From assembly GCF_030684675.1 (NCBI RefSeq), contig NZ_JAUXXZ010000059.1, positions 62,001 through 126,000 of the forward strand: DNA of 64,000 nt, read 5' to 3'. The DNA is from Daejeonella sp. (GTDB taxonomy: Bacteria > Bacteroidota > Bacteroidia > Sphingobacteriales > Sphingobacteriaceae). The notes under the pieces were generated by a model, which was not told the origin of the DNA, searched no databases, and saw nothing but the letters and a program-made list of their open reading frames with translations. Position numbers and translations under genes: made by a program. Shown in pieces: positions 50,620-60,391 of this stretch; positions within the stretch are counted from its first letter, which is position 1; every line of letters begins with the position of its first letter.

Positions 50620-52080
50620 CTATTTCAACAGATTTTTCCAACTTACCATATCAGAAATGATCTTCTCCAGCTGGTCTGCATTCACACGTTCCTGTTCCAT
50701 GCTGTCGCGGTGCCTGATGGTAACGGTATTATCCTCGAGAGTTTGATGATCGACAGTAATACATATAGGTGTACCTATCGCATCTTGTCTGCGGTATCTT
50801 TTTCCAATTGAATCCTTTTCATCATACTGTAAATTAAAATCAAGTTTAAGCAGATCCATGATTTCACGTGCTTTTTCAGGTAAACCATCCTTTTTAGTTA
50901 AAGGGAAGATGGCTGCTTTGACCGGCGCAAGACAAGGGTGTAAGTGTAAAACAGTACGTGAATCCTGCTTTTCTTCATTGCTCAAATCCTGTTCTTCATA
51001 GGCATTGCAGAGTGTTAACAAGAATAAGCGGTCTAAACCAATGGAGGTCTCAATAACATAAGGCACATAATTCTTATTCTCGGCAGTGTCAAAGTACTGG
51101 AGTTTTTTGCCTGAGAATTTTTCATGCTGACTAAGATCGAAATCGGTACGGCTGTGAATGCCTTCTACCTCTTTAAATCCAAAAGGGAATTCAAATTCGA
51201 TATCTACAGCAGCATTGGCATAATGTGCAAGTTTGGTATGATCATGGTAACGATATTTTTCAGCCGGAGTGCCCAAAGCAAGATGCCATTTTAAACGGGC
51301 ATCTTTCCAGTGATTATACCATTCCATTTCTGTTCCCGGTTTCACGAAGAACTGCATTTCCATCTGCTCAAACTCACGCATTCGCATAATGAACTGTCTC
51401 GCAATGACTTCATTACGAAAGGCTTTTCCGATTTGCGCGATTCCAAATGGAATTCGCATTCTGCCTGATTTCTGAACATTCAGGAAGTTGACAAAAATTC
51501 CCTGGGCAGTTTCTGGACGCAGATACACTTCGTCAGATCCTTCGGCCATGGCACCCATCTGGGTAGAAAACATAAGGTTGAATTGTCTCACCTCTGTCCA
51601 GTTGCGGGTTCCTGAAACCGGACAAACGATTTCGTGTTCCTCAATGAGTTCCTTTAATCGTGGCAGGTCATCGGCAGATAAAGCTGCTTCCATATCAGCC
51701 TGTAACTTATCCGCTTTTTCAACTTTGCCATCCTTAATATATCTGACGATCTTATCCTCCAATAAATTGTCGGCACGATAACGTTTTTTAGAATCTTTAT
51801 TATCGATCATCGGATCGGCAAAGCCATCCACATGCCCGCTTGCTTTCCATACTTTAGGATGCATGAAAATTGCGGAGTCAATCCCTACAATATTCTCGTT
51901 TAACTGCACCATGCTCTTCCACCAGTATGTTTTCAGGTTATTCTTCAGTTCAGATCCCAGCTGTCCGTAATCATAAACCGCACTTAAGCCATCATATATT
52001 TCGCTTGATTGAAATACAAAACCATATTCCTTGGTATGCGATACCACATTTTTAAAAAGTTCGTCTGTGTTTTTGCTCAT
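50620..52080 (-). CDS. glyS: Glycine--tRNA ligase (single-chain class II type)
   Basis: 486 residues, the alpha2 type as in eukaryotes and many Bacteroidota. Opening GFVFQSSEIYDGLSAVYDYG, then motif 2 with FRNEVIARQFIMRMREFEQME and motif 3 region TSIGLDRLFLLTL. It charges tRNA-Gly in the cytoplasm. A -7 box TATCTTTG lies at 52097-52090, upstream of the ATG at 52080. Confidence 0.95.
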   Translation of the reverse strand: MSKNTDELFKNVVSHTKEYGFVFQSSEIYDGLSAVYDYGQLGSELKNNLKTYWWKSMVQLNENIVGIDSAIFMHPKVWKASGHVDGFADPMIDNKDSKKRYRADNLLEDKIVRYIKDGKVEKADKLQADMEAALSADDLPRLKELIEEHEIVCPVSGTRNWTEVRQFNLMFSTQMGAMAEGSDEVYLRPETAQGIFVNFLNVQKSGRMRIPFGIAQIGKAFRNEVIARQFIMRMREFEQMEMQFFVKPGTEMEWYNHWKDARLKWHLALGTPAEKYRYHDHTKLAHYANAAVDIEFEFPFGFKEVEGIHSRTDFDLSQHEKFSGKKLQYFDTAENKNYVPYVIETSIGLDRLFLLTLCNAYEEQDLSNEEKQDSRTVLHLHPCLAPVKAAIFPLTKKDGLPEKAREIMDLLKLDFNLQYDEKDSIGKRYRRQDAIGTPICITVDHQTLEDNTVTIRHRDSMEQERVNADQLEKIISDMVSWKNLLK

Positions 52081-52353
52081 AACCTTGCAAAGATAGTATT
52101 GGTGACTATATTTTGAGTCATATTTGTAAGTTTTAGGCGGTAAGTTTTAAAGACTACTTCGAATTAAATTTCTTATTAGCTAAAAGGGTAAAGCTGAAAG
52201 CTAAAAGCAGGGATTTCACTTGATATGGAAATCACCCTTAAAACTTAGTTAAATAGACGTAACATATAAGTATTAAATATTAAAGTTTCAAAATGACCAA
52301 TTAATTCTCCATTCTCCATTCTCCATTCTCAATTCAATAACTACCTTTGAACC
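52081..52353. other. Divergent intergenic region (glyS / gldA)
   Basis: Promoter boxes for glyS (TATCTTTG, minus, 52097-52090) and gldA (TACCTTTG, 52342-52349, four bases before the ATG). In between lie short direct repeats TAAGTTTTAGGCGG/TAAGTTTTAAAG and a TTCTCCA tandem (52309-52333). Confidence 0.5.
52309..52333. repeat. TTCTCCA tandem repeat
   Basis: Three and a half units of ATTCTCC in the gldA 5' region. Length is likely variable between strains. Confidence 0.55.
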
Positions 52354-53073
52354 ATGAGTATTGTGGTAGAGAACCTCAGTAAAATTTACGGAGCGGAGAA
52401 AGCGATCGACGGTATCTCGTTTCGGACTTCGCCGGGGAATGTGCTTGGTTTTTTAGGGCCAAATGGTGCCGGAAAATCCACAACCATGAAAATTCTGACC
52501 TGCTTCATACCTCAAAGTTCCGGAACCGCCTCTGTTTGCGGGATGGATGTGAATACTCATTCAATGGAAGTACGCAGGAATATCGGCTATCTGCCTGAAC
52601 ATAATCCACTCTACCTTGAGATGTACGTTCGTGAGGCACTAACTTTTATTGGTTCTGTTTATAACCTTGAAAATTCAAAAAGAAGAATTGAGGAGGTCAT
52701 TGAACTTTGCGGATTAGGGGAGGAGCAGAATAAGAAGATTGGTACCTTATCTAAGGGTTACAGGCAGCGTTTAGGACTTGCTCAGGCTATTTTTTCAGAC
52801 CCTGCAGTATTGATTCTTGATGAACCAACTTCCGGACTCGACCCGAATCAGGTGATCGGTATTCGAAATCTGATCACTGAATTGGGAAAAACTAAAACGG
52901 TGATACTTTCAACGCACATTATGCAGGAAGTAGAGGCAGTTTGTGGGCAGGTAATCATAATCAATAGAGGTAAGATAGTTGCTGATGATAAACTGAGCAG
53001 TCTGAAAGAAGCACACCAGAATAAAAGTCTGGAAGATATATTCATCGGACTAACGGGTTCGGTTGTTCATTGA
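52354..53073 (+). CDS. gldA: Gliding-motility ABC transporter ATP-binding protein GldA
   Basis: 239 residues, ABC ATPase: Walker A GPNGAGKST (~36-44), Q-loop region YLPEHNPLYLEMYV, signature LSKGYRQRLGLAQAI, Walker B LILDEPTSGLDPNQ, His in STHIM. Order with an ABC-2 permease and a GldG protein just downstream matches gldA-gldF-gldG, needed for gliding in Flavobacterium; many non-gliding Bacteroidota keep the set, so motility cannot be concluded. Confidence 0.88.
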   Translation: MSIVVENLSKIYGAEKAIDGISFRTSPGNVLGFLGPNGAGKSTTMKILTCFIPQSSGTASVCGMDVNTHSMEVRRNIGYLPEHNPLYLEMYVREALTFIGSVYNLENSKRRIEEVIELCGLGEEQNKKIGTLSKGYRQRLGLAQAIFSDPAVLILDEPTSGLDPNQVIGIRNLITELGKTKTVILSTHIMQEVEAVCGQVIIINRGKIVADDKLSSLKEAHQNKSLEDIFIGLTGSVVH

Positions 53074-53115
53074 ATTTCATATAATTTTAATTTTAACAAA
53101 GGAAAATCAGATCGG

Positions 53116-53844
53116 GTGTTAAGTATCTTAAATAAAGAAATAAGCGGTTTTTTCAGTTCCCTTGCGGCCTATATTTCAATGGGTGTATTTCTGTTGGTTA
53201 CCGGACTTTTTCTATGGGTTTTCCCAGATTCAAGTATTCTGGATTATGGCTATGCTGGTCTTGATAGCTTTTTCAATATCGCACCCTACCTGTTTATGTT
53301 TCTTATCCCTGCAGTTACTATGCGTTCTCTAGCAGAAGAGCAAAAGGATGGCACATTCGAATTACTGGCAACCCGCCCTCTGAGCGACTGGCATATAGTT
53401 CTTGGAAAGTTTCTGGCATCCCTGCTAATTGTGGTGCTGACTCTCGTACCAACACTCATTTATTATATAAGTGTGTATCAATTGGGGATAAGCAAAGGAA
53501 ATATTGATACCGGTGCCGTGATTGGCTCTTACCTTGGTTTGGTCTTATTGGGAGGGGCTTTCACTTCAATTGGCCTGTTTACCTCCTCTTTGGGAAAAAA
53601 TCAGATCATTGCCTTTACACTTTCAGTTTTTCTATGTTTTCTTAGTTTCAGCGCTTTTGATTCAGTCAGTAAGCTTATTGCATTTCAGGCTTTTGAGAGT
53701 AGCTTAACCAGCCTGGGTATTAACCAACATTATCAGTCAATTAGCAGGGGAGTGCTGGATAGCCGTGATTTTATATACTTCTTAAGTTTTGCCGGATTGT
53801 TTCTTTTATTAACTAAAACAGTATTGGGAGCAAGGAAATGGTAA
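53116..53844 (+). CDS. gldF: Gliding-motility ABC transporter permease GldF
   Basis: 242 residues, six membrane segments, beginning at a GTG (53116). The ABC-2 permease features FIAPYLFMFLIPAVTMRSLAEE and KDGTFELLATRPLSDW fit GldF. It lies 42 bp after gldA and its last bases overlap gldG by 7 bp, so it is coupled. Confidence 0.87.
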   Translation: MLSILNKEISGFFSSLAAYISMGVFLLVTGLFLWVFPDSSILDYGYAGLDSFFNIAPYLFMFLIPAVTMRSLAEEQKDGTFELLATRPLSDWHIVLGKFLASLLIVVLTLVPTLIYYISVYQLGISKGNIDTGAVIGSYLGLVLLGGAFTSIGLFTSSLGKNQIIAFTLSVFLCFLSFSAFDSVSKLIAFQAFESSLTSLGINQHYQSISRGVLDSRDFIYFLSFAGLFLLLTKTVLGARKW

Positions 53845-55520
53845 ACCGCCGTAAACGTGATTTGAACAATTTGGTCCTTGCAATAGCAGGTATAGTGATA
53901 CTGAATGTTCTTTCATCATTTTTCTTTACCCGTATTGATTTTACTGCTGAAAAGCGATATACACTTTCGGACATTACCAAAACTATTCTGGCAGATCTGG
54001 ATGATGCGGTTCAAATAACGGTTTACCTTGAAGGGGAATTTCCGGCAGGATTCAAGCGATTAAGAAATTCCACCGCCGACCTTTTGCGGGATTTTAAAAC
54101 CTATTCAAACGCCAATCTGAAATTTGATTTTGTAAACCCGCTCTCCGGAGATCAGAAGTCGCAGGAAGATGCGTATCAGTTATTGATTGAAAAGGGCATT
54201 GAGCCAACTAATTTGAGCGTCAAGACTGAGGATGGGATGTCGCAGAAAATCATTTTTCCTGCAGCTTTGATTACCTATAAAGGAAGGCAGATCCCAGTAA
54301 AGCTCTTGCAATCGAGGGCTGGGATTAGTCCGGAAGAAGTTCTGAATAATTCAATACAGAACCTGGAATATGCCTTTGCCAGTGCGATAAAAAAGATAAA
54401 TAAAAATGAATCAGGGCGCATTGGTTTTACCGAAGGACATGGTGAATTAAGTGATCAGCAGCTGAGTGACGCGATGAAATCATTGGGAGATTCTTATGAA
54501 GTTGGCCGTGTTGATCTGAATACTATACCCTTCGCCGGACTTGATCAGCTGAAAGTATTGATCATTGCAAAACCGGAACAGCCCTTTACTGAAGCTGAGA
54601 AATATAAGATCGATTATTTCCTGATGAAGGGTGGAAGGATAATCTGGTCGATTGATCAGGTCAGTGCTGACCTTGATAGCCTTCGAGGCGCTACTGAGCA
54701 GCTTGCCTTTGCTAAAAAGCTGAATCTGGATGACTTGCTCTTTAAGTATGGGGTTCGTCTGAACTATATCCTTCTGGCAGATATGAATTCTGCGCAGATT
54801 CCCGTAAATGTTGGAGAAGTGGGCGGGCAATCCCAAATCCAGCTATTGCCCTGGTTGTTTTATCCTGTATTTGTTCCTGTTTCTACTCATCCATTGGTTA
54901 AAAATCTGGATGGGATACGTTCAGAGTTTCCGGGAACTATTGATCTTATTTCTGTGAAAGGTTTAAAGTCGGAAGTAATTCTTTCTTCATCCCCCTTCAA
55001 TCGTCAATTGGAAGTGCCGGTGCTGCTTTCTCTCCAAATGGTGGAGGAAGAGCCTGATCCCAAGCAGTTTCAATCTGATCCAAAGCCCTTTGGAGTGCTT
55101 CTTGAGGGAATATTTCCATCAAACTTCAAGAACCGGCCTATTCCGGTGGGTATTTCAGAGCCATTGGCCATTCCGGAAGTGGCTAAGCCCGGAAAAATGA
55201 TTGTCCTTGCCGATGGGGATATCTTTAAAAATCAGATCAACAATACAGATGGCTCTGCCTATCCTTTGGGATTTGACCGTTTTACGAGAGAACAGTATGC
55301 AAATAAGAGTTTTCTGCTGAATGCTGCAGATTATCTGTACGATGACTCAGGTATTATTAGTTTGCGGAACAAGGAGATCAAACTCAGATTGCTTGACCGT
55401 GCAAAAATCCGCCAGGAAAAAATATTCTGGCAGTTCCTGAACATCGGTTTACCACTGATATTGTTGATAGCTTGCGGTATTTTTCAACATTACTATCGCA
55501 TTCGCAAGTATACACATTAA
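53838..55520 (+). CDS. gldG: Gliding-motility-associated protein GldG
   Basis: 560 residues. N-terminal membrane anchor (LVLAIAGIVILNVLSSFFFT) followed by a large extracytoplasmic domain of the ABC_transp_aux type (IDFTAEKRYTLSD, ITVYLEGEFPAGFKRLRNST, FTEGHGELSDQQLS) and a C-terminal helix IFWQFLNIGLPLILLIACGI. Overlaps gldF by 7 bp. It works with GldA and GldF as a complex in the inner membrane. Confidence 0.9.
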   Translation: MVNRRKRDLNNLVLAIAGIVILNVLSSFFFTRIDFTAEKRYTLSDITKTILADLDDAVQITVYLEGEFPAGFKRLRNSTADLLRDFKTYSNANLKFDFVNPLSGDQKSQEDAYQLLIEKGIEPTNLSVKTEDGMSQKIIFPAALITYKGRQIPVKLLQSRAGISPEEVLNNSIQNLEYAFASAIKKINKNESGRIGFTEGHGELSDQQLSDAMKSLGDSYEVGRVDLNTIPFAGLDQLKVLIIAKPEQPFTEAEKYKIDYFLMKGGRIIWSIDQVSADLDSLRGATEQLAFAKKLNLDDLLFKYGVRLNYILLADMNSAQIPVNVGEVGGQSQIQLLPWLFYPVFVPVSTHPLVKNLDGIRSEFPGTIDLISVKGLKSEVILSSSPFNRQLEVPVLLSLQMVEEEPDPKQFQSDPKPFGVLLEGIFPSNFKNRPIPVGISEPLAIPEVAKPGKMIVLADGDIFKNQINNTDGSAYPLGFDRFTREQYANKSFLLNAADYLYDDSGIISLRNKEIKLRLLDRAKIRQEKIFWQFLNIGLPLILLIACGIFQHYYRIRKYTH

Positions 55521-55632
55521 TTTGTATATTTTTGATTCTGAGTTCCACTGGTTAATACTGATATTTAGCTCTTAACAGCTAATTAGGAACTACCAAAAAG
55601 CTTTACTATTATTGTTTTTCAGATATTTGAAT

Positions 55633-56757
55633 ATGAGATTTATAGTTTCAACATCGACCTTATTAAAACAGCTTCTTGCTGTCAATGGTGCATCCAGTAG
55701 CAGCACAGTATTGCCCATCCTGGAAAACTTTCTTTTTGAGATAAAGAATGGTATTTTGACTGTTTCTGCAACTGATCTGCAGACCAGCATGACTACTTCT
55801 TTATCGGTTGAATCAAAGGAAGATGGTAAGGTGGCAATCCCATCCAAGATATTGCTCGAAACTTTAAAAACACTTCCCGATCAGCCAATTTCATTTTCAG
55901 TTGATGATAAAACATTTGCAATTGAAATCAGTGCCGGAGATGGTAAGTACAAACTGAGCGGAGAGAATGGAGAAGATTTTCCGAAAATTCCTGTTGTTGA
56001 AAATCCTTCTTCGGTAGCTATGCCGGCATCTGTTTTATCTGAAGCTATAAATAAAACACTTTTTGCGGTCAGCGGAGACGAATTACGTCCGGCTATGACT
56101 GGTGTATATTGTCAGTTAAGTCCGCAGCACATAACTTTTGTTGCAACCGATGCTCATAAACTGGTGAGATACCGTCGTCTGGATACAAAATCTGAAGCTC
56201 CTGCCACCTTTATTCTTCCAAAGAAAGCTTTAACACTTTTAAAGGCATCCCTTCCTTCTGATGATGTCAGCGTTGCAGTTGAATATAACAATACCAGTGC
56301 ATTTTTCAGATTCGGCAATATCAACCTCATTTGCAGGTTGATTGACGAGCGTTATCCTGATTATGAAGCAGTTATCCCTACTAATAATCCGAATAAACTC
56401 ATTATTGACAGATCCCTTTTCCTGAACTGTCTGCGTCGTGTGGTGATTTTCGCAAACAAAACAACACATCAGGTACGATTGAAAATTTCAGGAAGTGAGT
56501 TGAATATTTCATCTGAAGACATCGATTTTGCAAATGAGGCACATGAACGTCTGTCCTGTCAATATGAAGGAGAGGATATGGAAATTGGTTTTAACGCTAA
56601 ATTCCTGATCGAAATGCTGAATAATCTTGGAGGTGAAGAAGTTCTTCTTGAAATGAGCAGTCCGAATCGTGCCGGATTATTGATGCCACAGACGCATGAT
56701 GAGCAGGAAGAAGTCCTGATGCTGGTTATGCCTGTGATGCTGAACAATTATGCATAG
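55633..56757 (+). CDS. dnaN: DNA polymerase III beta subunit (sliding clamp)
   Basis: 374 residues from ATG 55633 (MRFIVSTSTL), where DnaN proteins start; an ORF seven codons longer upstream is not conserved. Three clamp domains are recognisable by LLKQLLAVNGAS, GVYCQLSPQHITFVATDAHKLV and LIDERYPDYEAVIP. The end LVMPVMLNNYA corresponds to the M.M...P.R..-type terminus. It tethers polymerase to DNA. It is unusual only in not lying beside dnaA, as is normal in Bacteroidota. Confidence 0.95.
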   Translation: MRFIVSTSTLLKQLLAVNGASSSSTVLPILENFLFEIKNGILTVSATDLQTSMTTSLSVESKEDGKVAIPSKILLETLKTLPDQPISFSVDDKTFAIEISAGDGKYKLSGENGEDFPKIPVVENPSSVAMPASVLSEAINKTLFAVSGDELRPAMTGVYCQLSPQHITFVATDAHKLVRYRRLDTKSEAPATFILPKKALTLLKASLPSDDVSVAVEYNNTSAFFRFGNINLICRLIDERYPDYEAVIPTNNPNKLIIDRSLFLNCLRRVVIFANKTTHQVRLKISGSELNISSEDIDFANEAHERLSCQYEGEDMEIGFNAKFLIEMLNNLGGEEVLLEMSSPNRAGLLMPQTHDEQEEVLMLVMPVMLNNYA

Positions 56758-56809
56758 ATTTCTGAACAGTTTGATGTAAATACAAGCTATTGTTTATTGT
56801 TTTTAGCTA

Positions 56810-56840
56810 AATGGCCTGGTTCTTGAACCGGGCTATTTTG
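56810..56840 (+). terminator. Terminator of dnaN
   Basis: AATGGCCTGGTTC / GAACCGGGCTATT stem with G-U pairs, followed by TTTTG. Confidence 0.75.
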
Positions 56841-56884
56841 TTATAAAGCCAATTTGGCTTGATTGTAAACTAAAACATTGAATT

Positions 56885-57601
56885 ATGAAAACATCAAATC
56901 AATTAAGCAAGTATCAATTTTCTGGTCTCTTAAGCGGGCTTGTTATTGCCACTATGGTACTAGGTTCCTGCAGTAAAGAGGATAATGAGGTTATTATTGA
57001 GGGGCGGGCAAAGGTTATGATCGTTAATGCAGCCTCGGGTTCACCGGCTCAGGACTTTTACCTCGATAATTCGAAGGTGAATGCTGAGGCTCTTGCATAT
57101 TCTCAAAGTACATCTTATATTTCAACTGATGCAGGTAATGGTAGAAAGGCTGAATTTAAAAATAACAGCAATGCAAGCGTCAACTTTACGGGGTATGTGG
57201 ATTTGACTTCAAATGAAAGTTACACCTTCTTTTACACGGGAAAAGCAGATGGATCTGGAAACAGTAGTGCGGTATTTAAGGATGAGCAGGCTAGTCCTTC
57301 TCCAAATAAAGCAAAGCTAAGATTTGTAAATCTGTCGGAGGGTTTGGCGAGTGCCAACTTAATGATTACTGGAGGATTGGTGTTCGCATCGAATGTGGCT
57401 TTTGGGACTGCCTCAAATTTCTCTGAAGTTGATCCGGGCACATTTACCTTGCAGACCGTTCTGGCTACCAGTACTTCAACTTCTGCCAATCTGGGCAGTT
57501 TTACCCTGCAGGCCGGGAAAATCTATACAATTTATACAAGCGGGTCTTTAACCGGAAGTGCAGAAGCGGCCATATCAGCAAAAATGTTAATGCATAATTA
57601 A
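56885..57601 (+). CDS. DUF4397 lipoprotein
   Basis: 238 residues. Lipoprotein signal with lipobox MVLGSC (Cys ~29). The mature part is a repeated beta-sandwich DUF4397-like unit: AKVMIVNAASGSPAQDFYLD, AKLRFVNLSEGLASANL. This is an exported, surface-type protein of unknown function, common in Bacteroidota. Monocistronic, with terminators on both sides. Confidence 0.85.
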   Translation: MKTSNQLSKYQFSGLLSGLVIATMVLGSCSKEDNEVIIEGRAKVMIVNAASGSPAQDFYLDNSKVNAEALAYSQSTSYISTDAGNGRKAEFKNNSNASVNFTGYVDLTSNESYTFFYTGKADGSGNSSAVFKDEQASPSPNKAKLRFVNLSEGLASANLMITGGLVFASNVAFGTASNFSEVDPGTFTLQTVLATSTSTSANLGSFTLQAGKIYTIYTSGSLTGSAEAAISAKMLMHN

Positions 57602-57617
57602 TCATACTTATGCAATT

Positions 57618-57660
57618 AAAATAGAAAACTCAGAGCCTTTGGCCTGAGTTTTCTATTTTT
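57618..57660 (+). terminator. Rho-independent terminator after the DUF4397 gene
   Basis: AAAATAGAAAACTCAG and CTGAGTTTTCTATTTT, a perfect 16-bp stem with a short loop and following T run. Confidence 0.92.
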
Positions 57661-57679
57661 GTAAAAAAACAGATAAACA

Positions 57680-58336
57680 TTGGAAATTATTCAACAGCTT
57701 ATTGATTTCATACTTCACATCGATAAGCATTTAATAGAAATCGTTCAGGATTATCAAACCTGGACATACCTGATACTTTTTCTCATCATTTTTGCTGAAA
57801 CTGGTTTTGTCGTCACTCCATTTTTGCCGGGGGATTCTTTGTTGTTTGCCGCCGGAGCAATCATTGCAAAGCCTGAGAGCGGATTGAATATATTCCTGAT
57901 GTGCTTCCTGCTAATTATTGCAGCAATTTTTGGAGATCTTGTAAACTACCACATTGGAAATTATATTGGCCCGAAAGCTTTTAGCGGAAAAATCAAATTT
58001 CTTAAAAAGGAATATCTGGAGCAGACTCAGGCATTCTATGAGAAGCATGGAGGGAAGACGATTATTTATGCCCGATTTATACCTATTATCAGGACTTTTG
58101 CCCCTTTCGTAGCTGGAATTGGCACTATGAGTTATCTCAAATTTGCAACCTACAATATTACCGGTGGAGTGTTGTGGGTCACATCTTTTCTTTTCATCGG
58201 TTATTTCTTTGGCGGATTACCGGTCATAAAAGACAATTTCACCTACGTCATATTCGGAATTATCATTCTCTCCATTTTGCCTCCTGTGATTGAATTGATT
58301 CGTGAAAAGCAGAAAAGCAAATCCCCTAAGTATTGA
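57680..58336 (+). CDS. DedA-family membrane protein, copy 1
   Basis: 218 residues from a TTG (57680) conserved with copy 2. Four or five membrane helices with the family blocks VVTPFLPGDSLLFAAGA and YARFIPIIRTFAPFVAG. DedA proteins are lipid scramblase or flippase-like carriers, some recycling undecaprenyl phosphate. It forms a tandem pair with the next gene. Confidence 0.88.
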   Translation: MEIIQQLIDFILHIDKHLIEIVQDYQTWTYLILFLIIFAETGFVVTPFLPGDSLLFAAGAIIAKPESGLNIFLMCFLLIIAAIFGDLVNYHIGNYIGPKAFSGKIKFLKKEYLEQTQAFYEKHGGKTIIYARFIPIIRTFAPFVAGIGTMSYLKFATYNITGGVLWVTSFLFIGYFFGGLPVIKDNFTYVIFGIIILSILPPVIELIREKQKSKSPKY

Positions 58337-58418
58337 TCATTCCTTCAATAATCCCGAGATGCCTCAATGAGGTTGATCTTTTTATTTTCCCATTTACATC
58401 CCATTAAATATTAAAGTT

Positions 58419-59075
58419 TTGGAAATCATCAGCACCATTCTCGATTATATATTAAACATTGATAAACACCTGGTTAAGATTGTAAGTGATTACCGCACCT
58501 GGACCTATCTCATTATTTTCTTGATCATTTTTGCAGAAACCGGTTTTGTTGTTACACCATTTCTGCCCGGAGATTCGCTGCTTTTTGCTGTAGGAGCACT
58601 CATCGCAAAAGGAGATACTGGCCTGAATATTTATACCATGGGCCTGTTACTTATTATAGCCGCCATTACCGGAAATACTGTTAATTATACCTTAGGAAAT
58701 TTTCTTGGCCCTAAAGTCTTCAAGCCCGGCAACAGGATACTTAAGCTGGAGTATTATGAAAAGACAAAGGATTATTTTAACAAGAAAGGTGGTAATATGC
58801 TGATATTTAGTAGGTTTATGCCGATTTTCAGAACTCTTGCACCTTTTGTTGCAGGAGTTGGGAAAATGAAATTTGGACCCTTTACGTATTATAATGTTGT
58901 AGGCGGGGTTCTGTGGATCGTCAGTTTCCTTGGAATAGGTTTTATATTTGGTAACATCCCAATTATCAAGGATAACTTTACTTATGTTATGCTGGTCATC
59001 ATTGTTCTGACTATTTTGCCGGCTGTTATTGCCGCCTTCAAGGCTAAAAATAGTATCGAAGGCGGGAAACTTTAG
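58419..59075 (+). CDS. DedA-family membrane protein, copy 2
   Basis: 218 residues, also starting with TTG. Same length and plan as copy 1 (VVTPFLPGDSLLFAVGA, FSRFMPIFRTLAPFVAG), ~60% identical by eye, so a tandem duplication. The last four bases overlap the minus-strand phospholipase-like gene. Divergent C-termini suggest different partners. Confidence 0.88.
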   Translation: MEIISTILDYILNIDKHLVKIVSDYRTWTYLIIFLIIFAETGFVVTPFLPGDSLLFAVGALIAKGDTGLNIYTMGLLLIIAAITGNTVNYTLGNFLGPKVFKPGNRILKLEYYEKTKDYFNKKGGNMLIFSRFMPIFRTLAPFVAGVGKMKFGPFTYYNVVGGVLWIVSFLGIGFIFGNIPIIKDNFTYVMLVIIVLTILPAVIAAFKAKNSIEGGKL

Positions 59076-60034
59076 TTTTCGGATCTGCCAATGATCCGGC
59101 CCTGACCGAATAGTTTTTCTGCTCGTTCTGTAGTAAGTTTTTCTTCTTCACTGATTTGCTTCTCCTGGAAGTTTCTGAGTTGAGGTTGTCCGGCATCCAC
59201 CCAGGCAGAGAACCAAAAACTTCCGGTTATCAGGACAGATGCGCGCATCTGATTTTCTACCATTCCTTTTAGTGCGTTATGATAGGCTCTGGCATATTCT
59301 TTTGAATATTGTCTTTCAACTTTATCCTTACGCTCACTGAATGAAAACTTCAGATCAGATGCCATGTTTTTATTGAGTCTGGCCTCGACCAATAGGGTCG
59401 AATCGAGTAAACTGTGGCTGTTTCTTATGATTTTCCAGGATTCTTTTAATGGATTTTCCAGGTATTTCGCAGGGCCTGTAATAAAATCGTATTCTGTTGA
59501 GAAAAGCTCAGGAAGCCTGCTTTCCCAGAATCCGTGAATTCCTGTCTGTCCGCTTAATTGCCCATTGTAATTTTCTGTGGTATGAAGGGGAACATGAGCA
59601 TCCGAAACATAATGCCCTAAATCTGCCGAAAGTCGTAAGATCAGGATGGAATCACGTTCCCTGAAAGCTTTTACCAATGAGTAATAGATTCTTTCAATTT
59701 GCCAGGGGACAATACCGTTTTCAATGAGCCGGTTTGAAGTAAATTTTAATTCCGCATCCGCCCATTTTTCAGGAATACTGTCGAATGGATTTTTACCATA
59801 GCGGTCAGCATCAATAAAATGCCTGGGAGCTTCTGCGGTGTCTGAATAGCGGCGTTTGTCGGCATCTACAGCATGCTCTTTGATATACGAAATGTTGTTT
59901 TTGTAAAAGCGGATCATATCAGCCGGTAATATGAAAACAGCCATACGATTGATGTTCTGGTGTGCAAAAAATCCCCATGAGGAACAGGATATCCAGACAA
60001 TTACTGACAGAAGTATGAGCGGTTTTTTCTTCAA
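59072..60034 (-). CDS. Zinc-dependent phospholipase C / S1-P1 nuclease-like exported hydrolase
   Basis: 320 residues with a signal peptide (KPLILLSVIVWISCSSWG). The mature N-terminus begins near WGFFAHQNINRMA, as in zinc PLC/S1 nuclease-like enzymes where a terminal Trp helps bind zinc. Further ligands are HFIDADRYG and LGHYVSDAHVPLHTTENYNG...HGFWE. Substrate (lipid or nucleic acid) is not told. The terminal 4 bp overlap the DedA gene on the other strand. Confidence 0.82.
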   Translation of the reverse strand: MKKKPLILLSVIVWISCSSWGFFAHQNINRMAVFILPADMIRFYKNNISYIKEHAVDADKRRYSDTAEAPRHFIDADRYGKNPFDSIPEKWADAELKFTSNRLIENGIVPWQIERIYYSLVKAFRERDSILILRLSADLGHYVSDAHVPLHTTENYNGQLSGQTGIHGFWESRLPELFSTEYDFITGPAKYLENPLKESWKIIRNSHSLLDSTLLVEARLNKNMASDLKFSFSERKDKVERQYSKEYARAYHNALKGMVENQMRASVLITGSFWFSAWVDAGQPQLRNFQEKQISEEEKLTTERAEKLFGQGRIIGRSEN

Positions 60035-60391
60035 TTTAGAGGATGTTGAATTGCTATCTAATTTGAGTTTTTTATTCTTTCGGGTTCAGATCAATTTATT
60101 TAACGGTCGGATTGTTGATTTAACGGTAGTAGCAGAAGTAAAATGGGGGAATTAAAGCTAAAATTAGCATGTTTTTAATTATATCCATATGATTTATTTA
60201 CTCTGTTGGGATTAGTTCAATTAGTAATTGAAAGTTTCTGGTAGGCATCTGATAAGTACAAGGAAAATATTTGTTGGCACTATGAAGCTTAAATATACTA
60301 TTCTTCTTTTTTTAATTTATGCTTTGTATTTTAAAATAATCGGCATATATTTGCAGTCCTTAAAAGAAGGACGGAATAATAAGCTTAAGAA
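60035..60391. other. Intergenic region upstream of rpsT
   Basis: Contains the rpsT promoter (60323-60353) and the leader of the phospholipase-like gene. Nothing else is recognised; a short ORF at 60228-60416 overlaps the rpsT start and is not a gene. Confidence 0.5.
60323..60353 (+). promoter_or_regulatory. rpsT promoter
   Basis: TTTG (60323-60326), 19-base spacer, TATATTTG (60346-60353): a textbook Bacteroidota sigma-A-type promoter 39 bp before the rpsT ATG. Confidence 0.88.
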
